Below are positions 1 to 4,313 of a stretch of 8,052 nt of DNA, piece after piece. Positions within the stretch are counted from its first letter, which is position 1. The number at the start of each line of letters is the position of its first letter. Source of the stretch: an uncultured Collinsella sp. GTDB taxonomy: Bacteria > Actinomycetota > Coriobacteriia > Coriobacteriales > Coriobacteriaceae. The stretch covers positions 1-8,052 of the forward strand of contig URIK01000085.1 of assembly GCA_900547855.1 (NCBI GenBank), given 5' to 3'. A program made the position numbers and the translations under genes. The notes beneath the pieces were generated by a model. The model searched no databases. It was not told the origin of the DNA and saw nothing but the letters and a program-made list of their open reading frames with translations.

Positions 1-81
1 GAGCTTGCAGAACGGCAAAAAGCCGGACCGGCGGTTTCGGCGCTGGCCCCCTGACGTCTACTGTTGAACGGCAAATAACCC

Positions 82-381
82 ATGATTACGCCTACCGACA
101 TATCCACCGCCGCCTCCCGCGTGCTTGCTCAATACGACGTCAGCGAAGCATATTAATTTGGCTCGTTTGCCCGAGGCGAGCAAACGCCCAATAGCGATAT
201 TGACTTGCGCCTAGTCTGCGGCAACGCCATGACGTTCGGCACGCTTTACGAACTCTCCCATGAGCTCGAGAGGGAACTTGGGCGAAAGGTTGAAATCGTC
301 ACCAACCCACCAGAGCACATGCGCCCAGCATTCCGCAAAAGCATCAAGCAGGAAGAGATGCGCCTTTATGTCTCAACATAA
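82..381 (+). pseudogene. MNT-type nucleotidyltransferase antitoxin (MntA-like), interrupted by an in-frame stop
   Basis: From ATG 82 the frame reads 24 codons, meets TAA at 154-156, and then stays open to TAA 379-381. Directly after the stop is GSFARGE, followed by NSDIDL. Together these form an exact GSX10DXD motif (G27, S28, D39, D41, counting the stop as 25), which defines minimal nucleotidyltransferases such as MntA. A glutamate (E71, in KVEIVT) sits where the family has its third acidic residue, and the C-terminal end (PPEHMRPAFRKSI...LYVS) is also family-like. Intact MntA proteins neutralise a HEPN RNase toxin (HepT) by adding AMP to it. A TTA leucine changed to TAA would explain the lesion, since hydrophobic residues normally precede FGS. 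The length of about 99 codons is normal for the family. No good ribosome binding site is visible before ATG 82. The pieces on either side of the stop are unlikely to fold alone, so I call it a pseudogene. A sequencing error at one base is the alternative. Confidence 0.8.
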
Positions 382-556
382 ACGAAACGATGAGCTTACG
401 GATACAACCCTACAGCCCTGTCCTCCCAAAGAACCTAACGCCGAAAGCCTAGAGGCCATCCGCGAAGGGGATGCGTTCTTTGCCAGTGGAGAACTAGGTC
501 GTTTCGACAACTCCGCCGACCTTATCAATGCAGCTCTAAATGCCCCTGAAATGTGA
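368..556 (+). CDS. Small ORF with a RelB/DinJ-like antitoxin C-terminal tail
   Basis: This 62-residue ORF starts at ATG 368 and overlaps the end of the broken nucleotidyltransferase by 14 bp. That is the overlapping arrangement usual for mntA-hepT pairs. A purine-rich GGAAGAG at 351-357 can serve as ribosome binding site. The product is not a HEPN protein: it lacks the RX4HXY motif and is far too short. Residues 24-60 (PNAESLEAIREGDAFFASG, then GRFDNSADLINAAL) resemble the C-terminal toxin-wrapping segment of RelB/DinJ-type antitoxins. The N-terminal ribbon-helix-helix DNA-binding part of that family is missing, and the first 20 residues (MSQHKRNDELT...) are unrelated to it. It could therefore be a remnant joined to a foreign start codon rather than a working antitoxin. 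No RelE/YafQ-type toxin is visible downstream, where a terminator follows after about 45 bp. The RelB assignment rests on motif memory, not on a search. Confidence 0.45.
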   Translation: MSQHKRNDELTDTTLQPCPPKEPNAESLEAIREGDAFFASGELGRFDNSADLINAALNAPEM

Positions 557-602
557 GAAAACTCAATCACCAAAGAGACGGCCGTCTTGGAGGTGCCAGA
601 TC

Positions 603-629
603 GGCGAGGTACGTACCTCGCCATTTTTG
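603..629 (+). terminator. Rho-independent terminator after the antitoxin remnant
   Basis: GGCGAGGT and ACCTCGCC form an 8-bp stem around ACGT. The whole 20-nt stretch 603-622 is a perfect palindrome and is followed by ATTTTTGT. It closes the transcription unit that ends at 556. A second perfect palindrome, AGACGGCCGTCT at 576-587, lies just upstream. Confidence 0.8.
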
Positions 630-1134
630 TCCTTCGACGGATAGCGGTACTATCCAGCCTTCTGGCATAGCCCGAGAGCCGACGAGCGCGACCGTGTGAC
701 TTCTGGGTTTGCCTTGCAGCTCTTCCCATTCATTTGTATGCTTGACTTTGATTTTGGTCGTAAGGCGCGACCAACGGAATCAAAAGAAAGCCTGCCGAGA
801 AGACCTTGGTCGCAGAGCACGACCAACGCAATCAAAACAATGCTCGCGGAGAAGGCGCTTTCAATCGCATTGATTGGAGGCGCCTCTAATACCAAGAGAT
901 ATCTACTCTGCCGGAGAGCCAGGAGCAAAGGTGGCGGTCGAACGCGCCTGATAACGGGTATCGCTCTAACGAAACCAGTACTACGCTTGGATCCAGGACC
1001 TCGTTTCCGGAAGCCGCACGACCAGTGGACTCGCCGAAGAGTTGCGCCGCGGTTGCATTGTGGGCGCGGGCGACCCGTCACCCGTATAGAATCAAACCAT
1101 CCGCACGCCAGTTATTGAATGGATTGGACACCAC
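630..1134. other. Gene-poor stretch with decayed coding-like pieces
   Basis: No intact gene is credible in these 505 bp. The stretch contains the two 52-bp tandem units listed separately at 754-857. Further right, the frame of the downstream DUF3825 gene contains coding-like segments broken by stops. One runs from 874 to 924 (LEAPLIPRDIYSAGEPG..., ended by TGA TAA). Another runs from 970 to 1086 (RNQYYAWIQDLV, later GLAEELRRGCIVGAG, ended by TAG 1087-1089). A third piece (NQTIRTPVIEWIGHH) reads straight into ATG 1135. Third codon positions in 970-1086 are mostly G or C, as in real genes here. I read this as the eroded 5' part of a once longer DUF3825 gene, but chance open reading in G+C-rich DNA is possible. 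A -10-like TATAGA at 1085-1090 lacks a well-spaced -35. Confidence 0.4.
754..857. repeat. Two diverged 52-bp tandem repeats, each with a 7-bp inverted repeat
   Basis: Unit 1 is 754-805 and unit 2 is 806-857, and they match at 40 of 52 positions by direct alignment. Each begins with TTGGTCG, a 7-nt spacer, then CGACCAA, so each can form a 7-bp hairpin. The stem-forming bases are identical in both copies while the loops differ (TAAGGCG and CAGAGCA). The period is not a multiple of three, so the repeat is not an in-frame protein repeat. The following sequence (858 onward) has only a vague echo, CTGCCGGAGAGCC near 908-920. Origin and role are unknown. Confidence 0.65.
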
Positions 1135-1923
1135 ATGGAAATCCCCGGCACCCTGTGCAGCAATGTGTACGACTTCGCGTTTTGCCCCGAGCCCTGTTAC
1201 GAGCGCTTGGCCGACCTCGCCGACCCCGAGGACTGGGGCCCCAGCAATCGCATCCTCAAAAACTACCTGTCGTTTTCGTTTAGCCGCGCGGTGTTCCTCA
1301 CCGAGCGCGACGTGGACCAGACCGCGCCGTCCAACCTGCCGCTGGTGTTTGACGACGACCGCTGCCTGTTTAACACCGGCCTGTACACACGCCGTTACGA
1401 GACTATCTACGGCCTATTTGAGCCCAACACCAAGCCCGATGCGCGCCAGCGCTGGTTTTTAAAGGGTTTCTTTAAGGAAAGCGACCCCATGCTGGTCTCG
1501 TTTGAGTACCTGCCGTGCCGCGTGCGCTTTGCCGAGGACCCCTCCGAGCTGGTCTTTGACTACCGCCTGCCCATCCGCTCCAACATCGACCACATTCTGG
1601 GCGACGAGGAGAACCTGACGCGCATTCCCGCCAGCCTGATGGGGGAGGGCAACTCGCTGCTGCTGCGCCGCGCCTTTGAGGGAGCTGTCGTCGAGGCCGC
1701 CCGCCGCGCCGCCGCCAACTATACGCTCGCGGTGCCGCAGTTCTACGGCGGCCGAATTCAGCTGCTTCTACCGCTGTGCCTAACTGGCGACAAGCCCGAG
1801 CTGGCGCTGACCATCCAACGCGAGGACGGTTTCTACGCAGCGCGCACCTGCCTCACGCTCGACATGGCCTACAACAACGCACGACTTATCTGCCGCCCAG
1901 AGACCTCGTGGATCAAGCGATAA
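1135..1923 (+). CDS. DUF3825 domain-containing protein
   Basis: The 262-residue product matches what I know of DUF3825 along nearly its whole length. Landmarks are VYDFAFCPE and LADLADPEDWG near the N terminus, FNTGLYTRRYETIYGLFEPN at about 79-98, WFLKGFFKESD at 106-116, the HILGDEENLTRIP block at about 152-164, VPQFYGGRIQLLLPLCL at about 198-214, and a C-terminal TCLTLDMAYNNARLICRPE. The family has no established reaction that I can name. No signal peptide or membrane segment is visible, so it is probably cytoplasmic. ATG 1135 is the only usual start codon after the upstream in-frame TAG at 1087-1089, but its ribosome binding site is poor. Stop-broken coding-like sequence continues upstream in the same frame. 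The ORF may therefore be the surviving domain of a longer protein and may be poorly translated. It stands alone, with tRNA-Val about 140 bp downstream. Confidence 0.88.
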   Translation: MEIPGTLCSNVYDFAFCPEPCYERLADLADPEDWGPSNRILKNYLSFSFSRAVFLTERDVDQTAPSNLPLVFDDDRCLFNTGLYTRRYETIYGLFEPNTKPDARQRWFLKGFFKESDPMLVSFEYLPCRVRFAEDPSELVFDYRLPIRSNIDHILGDEENLTRIPASLMGEGNSLLLRRAFEGAVVEAARRAAANYTLAVPQFYGGRIQLLLPLCLTGDKPELALTIQREDGFYAARTCLTLDMAYNNARLICRPETSWIKR

Positions 1924-2011
1924 AGGTCGGTCTACCTGCTGGTTTGTCGTCCACCCTGATTGCGGTGGCGCGGTTTGCGCCCACGAATTTACAATCGAGG
2001 GCAAAAAGTTC

Positions 2012-2041
2012 TTGGTAAACCACGCACGGCTATGTTAGTAT
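2012..2041 (+). promoter_or_regulatory. Probable sigma-70 type promoter of tRNA-Val
   Basis: TTGGTA (2012-2017) and TAGTAT (2036-2041) are separated by 18 bp, each matching four of six consensus bases. Transcription would start near 2048, giving a leader of about 14 nt that contains a GCC-GAAA-GGC mini-hairpin before the mature tRNA. An overlapping alternative -10 is TATGTT at 2031-2036. Confidence 0.5.
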
Positions 2042-2061
2042 CTCTTTTGCCGAAAGGCGAC

Positions 2062-2136
2062 GGGCGATTGGCTCAGGGGTAGAGCATATCCTTCACACGG
2101 ATGGGGTCACAAGTTCGAATCTTGTATCGCCCACCA
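2062..2136 (+). tRNA. tRNA-Val (anticodon CAC)
   Basis: A complete cloverleaf can be drawn. The acceptor is GGGCGAT with ATCGCCC. The D arm is GCTC-GAGC (2071-2085). The anticodon arm is TATCC-TTCACAC-GGATG, with anticodon CAC at 2094-2096, which reads GUG valine codons. The variable loop is GGGTC, and the T arm is ACAAG-TTCGAAT-CTTGT. The discriminator is A2133 and CCA is encoded at 2134-2136. The top pair of the anticodon stem is a T-G wobble. The gene stands alone between its own promoter and terminator. Confidence 0.97.
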
Positions 2137-2146
2137 TCTAAAGTAC

Positions 2147-2183
2147 AGGTCAGAGGTGTTAAGCCTCTGGCCTTTTTCTTTTT
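2147..2183 (+). terminator. Rho-independent terminator of tRNA-Val
   Basis: AGGTCAGAGG (2147-2156) pairs with CCTCTGGCCT (2164-2173) as a 10-bp stem including one T-G pair, with a 7-nt loop. A long T-rich tract follows (TTTTTCTTTTT). It lies 10 nt after the tRNA 3' end. Confidence 0.9.
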
Positions 2184-2514
2184 GACACCAAGGGTGATTC
2201 CAAAACGAATCGTAGTCGTATAAGGCGTCATTTTTTTCGCACCCTTTTTGCTGACGCCATTGCATGTTTTGTATAAAACGCATGCGTATTTTCTTTGAAT
2301 TCCCCATGTGATCCGCGCGCAAATGTGGAGACAGGGACCACATGCCCAAAGCTCCTTCCAGCGGTTTTCTATCACACGACGGTTTTTCGGCGGAACTCGG
2401 CATGCTTTTGTCAGCATTTGGTTTGCTTCCCGTACTTACCCGCATGATGCCCCGGTAGATAATCGGCCATGCCCGCAATCCGCACGGCCTACGGTCGAAA
2501 CCAGGGGAGGCCAC
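2184..2514. other. Leader region of the nuclease-like gene, no gene seen
   Basis: The frame of the downstream gene is open back to an ATG at 2308, but the 69 residues that would be added look random (rich in R, S, H, P) and that ATG has no ribosome binding site. I therefore treat the region as non-coding. It holds a candidate promoter with inverted repeats (2224-2285), an ATGTGG/CCACAT inverted repeat (2323-2328 with 2338-2343), and a TTGTCA at 2408-2413 without a good -10 partner. Confidence 0.5.
2224..2285 (+). promoter_or_regulatory. Candidate promoter with overlapping inverted repeats
   Basis: TTGCTG (2248-2253) and TATAAA (2272-2277) are spaced by 18 bp. Two dyads overlap them. GGCGTCA (2224-2230) with TGACGCC (2252-2258) covers the -35. 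A near-palindrome GCATG-TTTT-GTAT-AAAA-CG-CATGC (2262-2285) is centred on the -10. This layout would suit a repressor-controlled promoter for the gene at 2515, but no regulator is encoded nearby and the resulting leader would be about 230 nt. It is a pattern-based guess. Confidence 0.3.
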
Positions 2515-3672
2515 ATGGACGAAATCGTCTGCGCAAACACCGCATTCCGCTACTGGCGCTGCCCACCGCAGGTGCATGACCTCTACCCGCGCCTACCCAG
2601 CTCCGATGACGGCTGGCGGGCCCTATCCCAAGCCCCTTTCGTAACCGATGTCCTCAAGACCCCGATTATCGCTGTTGCTTCGCCAGGTTGTTGTAATCAC
2701 CACTCGGGATTGCGCTCCACTATTCGCTGGGAAGGGGCTTCGGATACCGGCACAACAACCGACACTCATTTAGGCTTTAGCGTCACCAATCCGCTTAACA
2801 CGTTATTTACTATGACACGCTTTGTGTCCCAAATAGATCTCGTACTGGCTATGTACGAACTTTGCGGCTGGTTTTCTGTTTTCGAGCCGACCCCCGCTGT
2901 CGAAATGCAGTTAAAAATCGCGTTAAAGGAGAATCGCAATTCCAGCACGCAGGATCTGTTCGAACTTGGAGAAGGCGAAGACGAGATTCCTTGGAAACGA
3001 GTTTATGCACGCACAACCGTAAAGGTCCCAGCAAATGAAGGCCAAACGAACAATCGCGAGGATGGAAGAGAGGTTACGAAACTCAAAGGTACTTCGCTTT
3101 GGATGAGAAAGCCACTCATCGAACTGAGCGACTTGCATCGATTCGCCGAAAAGGTCAAAAGTCAAATGTGGGGAAAGCAGTTTTATGATGCCGCTCAGCA
3201 GGTTATCGGCATTGCTGCATCTCCACTCGAGGTCGCGGGGGTCCTGCTTCTAAGTCGTTCTCGACGTCTAGGTGGTTCAGGATTCAGATACGTATACCTC
3301 AACGATTTAACCCCTCTATCCGAGGAAGCCCAAAGCATCGCAGGTCAAAAGGTTTGCTACGGTGACATCGTGATTGTAAACCCAATCCTAATGAAGGCAG
3401 CAATTATCGAAATCCAAGGTGAGGTCATCCATGGGTCAGGCGCGGTACTTGACCAAGATGCGGAGCGCATGACTGCGCTCCAGAGCATGGGTTTCGATGT
3501 GTTCCTGGTAACCCACGATATGCTTAACGACAAAAAACAGCTAGACGCCATAGTCAAAAGCGTCTGCAGTCGTTTGGGGATTCGATATAAAGCCAAATCC
3601 GAGGCAATGAAGCGCGCCGAGACGCGACTGCGAGCAAATGTTCTGTGCAACTGGTTGGAACTCGGAAATTAG
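2515..3672 (+). CDS. Nuclease-like protein with Vsr/DUF559-type C-terminal core
   Basis: I place the start at ATG 2515, which follows an AGGGGAGG ribosome binding site at 2503-2510, giving 385 residues. The N terminus (NTAFRYWRCPP, residues 8-18) and a mid-protein block (about residues 90-120, containing YELCGWF at 114-120) resemble a protein type I associate with Coriobacteriia. Residues 236-263 (ASPLEVAGVLLLSRS, RLGGSGF, YLN) carry a block typical of that type. Residues 283-335 look like a restriction-endonuclease-fold core: GDIVIV with D284, then IIEIQGEVIH with E299, then D315 and R318, then a helix and GFDVFLVT. This is the Vsr/DUF559 order D, E-x-D, D..R...L...G..V. The usual second acidic residue after E299 is glutamine here (Q301), so activity is uncertain. 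There are no membrane segments. The gene is visibly poorer in G+C than the block starting at 4314, which suggests transfer. It sits alone between two tRNA genes. Its role is unknown; defence or DNA processing is inference. Confidence 0.6.
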   Translation: MDEIVCANTAFRYWRCPPQVHDLYPRLPSSDDGWRALSQAPFVTDVLKTPIIAVASPGCCNHHSGLRSTIRWEGASDTGTTTDTHLGFSVTNPLNTLFTMTRFVSQIDLVLAMYELCGWFSVFEPTPAVEMQLKIALKENRNSSTQDLFELGEGEDEIPWKRVYARTTVKVPANEGQTNNREDGREVTKLKGTSLWMRKPLIELSDLHRFAEKVKSQMWGKQFYDAAQQVIGIAASPLEVAGVLLLSRSRRLGGSGFRYVYLNDLTPLSEEAQSIAGQKVCYGDIVIVNPILMKAAIIEIQGEVIHGSGAVLDQDAERMTALQSMGFDVFLVTHDMLNDKKQLDAIVKSVCSRLGIRYKAKSEAMKRAETRLRANVLCNWLELGN

Positions 3673-4124
3673 CCGGCAACAAGGCGCTAGAACGACCTAG
3701 TTTTCCTGCTAGTGAATTAGTATCATTTCAAAACTACGCCGGATTACGGGGCTGGACCCGGACCGGCCGTCCATACCCTGCATTTCGCTGAATGCGCAAG
3801 TCGTCTACCTGCGGTTTTGATTTTACCGATTACGGCATGCTCGGGGGTTCCCGGCCTGGCCCCGTAAACCGGCATGGTTTTGAAATCGCCGGGTCGGCGG
3901 GAGCGCGATTGGCCCCGATAATGGGCCCGGCGCCGGCGGGATGGTCGTTGGGCGGATGGCGGCCCGTGGGGTGGAAGCGAAAACCGGCGAGCGGCGGAAC
4001 CCGAGATGCCCTGGGCGCGCCCCGCGGGCCGGATCCGGCATCGCGGGTCCCTTGCCCTCGAGTCCGTGCCGCGCTCTCGTCCCAGCGGCGCCCGCGCCTC
4101 CGGAAAGTTTTTCCAAAATTATCC
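3673..4124. other. G+C-rich spacer without a gene
   Basis: No plausible protein is encoded in these 450 bp on either strand. The left third contains a 37-nt inverted repeat pair, listed separately. The right two thirds are extremely G+C rich with many short palindromes, for example CCGGCGCCGG near 3930 and GCCGGATCCGGC at 4028-4039. The latter lies inside a larger imperfect hairpin closed by CCCGCG (4021-4026) and CGCGGG (4042-4047). The end (4101-4124) turns A+T rich and may act as an upstream element for the tRNA-Ala promoter. Confidence 0.5.
3725..3886. repeat. Inverted pair of 37-nt extragenic repeats
   Basis: The plus strand at 3725-3761 (starting ATTTCAAAAC, core GCCGG.TTACGGGGC) matches the minus strand of 3850-3886 at 30 of 37 positions, with no gaps. 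The copies face each other across 88 bp. Part of the core (CCGATTACGGCA, about 3827-3838) recurs between them. The layout is like REP/BIME-type extragenic elements or the ends of a small non-autonomous element. No target-site duplication was recognised. Confidence 0.6.
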
Positions 4125-4153
4125 TTGCATCGCCGTCCGAGTTCCCGTATAGT
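4125..4153 (+). promoter_or_regulatory. Promoter of tRNA-Ala
   Basis: TTGCAT (4125-4130) and TATAGT (4148-4153) are exactly 17 bp apart and close to the sigma-70 consensus. An A+T-rich stretch (4107-4122) precedes it. Transcription would start about 4160, only a few nt before the mature tRNA. It is the only clear promoter upstream of the ABC-F gene. Confidence 0.8.
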
Positions 4154-4165
4154 ACTTCTTCGCAC

Positions 4166-4238
4166 GGGGGCGTAGCTCAGCTGGGAGAGCGCTTGACTGG
4201 CAGTCAAGAGGTCAGGGGTTCGATCCCCCTCGTCTCCA
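4166..4238 (+). tRNA. tRNA-Ala (anticodon GGC)
   Basis: The acceptor GGGGGCG pairs with CGTCTCC, including two G-T wobbles. The D arm is GCTC-GAGC (4175-4190). The anticodon arm is CTTGA-CTGGCAG-TCAAG with anticodon GGC at 4199-4201, reading GCC alanine codons. The T arm is AGGGG-TTCGATC-CCCCT. The discriminator is A4238, followed by CCC rather than CCA, so the CCA end must be added after transcription. This contrasts with the tRNA-Val gene in this window. Confidence 0.97.
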
Positions 4239-4253
4239 CCCGAGCATTGAATG

Positions 4254-4282
4254 AGGCTCCAACGCAAGTTGGGGCCTTTTTT
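4254..4282 (+). terminator. Rho-independent terminator between tRNA-Ala and the ABC-F gene
   Basis: AGGCTCCAAC (4254-4263) pairs with GTTGGGGCCT (4268-4277) in a 10-bp stem with one wobble, closed by a GCAA tetraloop and followed by six Ts. It ends 31 nt before the ABC-F start codon. No separate promoter is seen after it, so partial readthrough into the ABC-F gene is possible. Confidence 0.88.
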
Positions 4283-4313
4283 CATATAGGAACACAAGGT
4301 CAAAGGCGGCACC

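Noticed and set aside
1..54. Possible C-terminal tail of an upstream gene (frame 1, ending ...AVSALAP then TGA)
   Set aside because: Only 17 residues are visible and none is recognisable. The same bases also contain G+C-rich palindromes, so the call cannot be supported.
260..367. Start of the small antitoxin-like ORF at ATG 260
   Set aside because: This stretch is the out-of-frame shadow of the nucleotidyltransferase. ATG 368 has a purine-rich ribosome binding site and fits the overlap with the preceding gene.
754..857. The tandem units as a CRISPR array
   Set aside because: There are only two diverged units directly abutting without unique spacers, and no cas genes are in the window.
650..1118. 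Overlapping open frames of about 140 codons on both strands
   Set aside because: They cross the tandem repeats whose period is not a multiple of three, have arginine/proline-rich random-looking products and no ribosome binding sites.
1951..1968. CCACC...GGTGG hairpin after the DUF3825 gene as a terminator
   Set aside because: The stem is only 5 bp with an 8-nt loop and no T tract follows. It is too weak to call.
2062..2136. tRNA-Val 3' end as a phage/island attachment site
   Set aside because: I found no duplicate of its 3' segment elsewhere in the window. The nearby GCGCCCACGAATT at about 1978-1990 is only a short, imperfect resemblance.
2308..2514. N-terminal extension of the nuclease-like gene to ATG 2308 (454 residues)
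   Set aside because: The extra 69 residues look random and lack a ribosome binding site, while ATG 2515 has AGGGGAGG directly upstream and starts the recognisable protein.
2073..2577. Two minus-strand frames, one ending in RYKIRTCDPIRVKDM and one ending in WAIQDSNL
   Set aside because: These are antisense readings over tRNA-Val, its terminator and the leader. The peptides are well-known tRNA translation artefacts.
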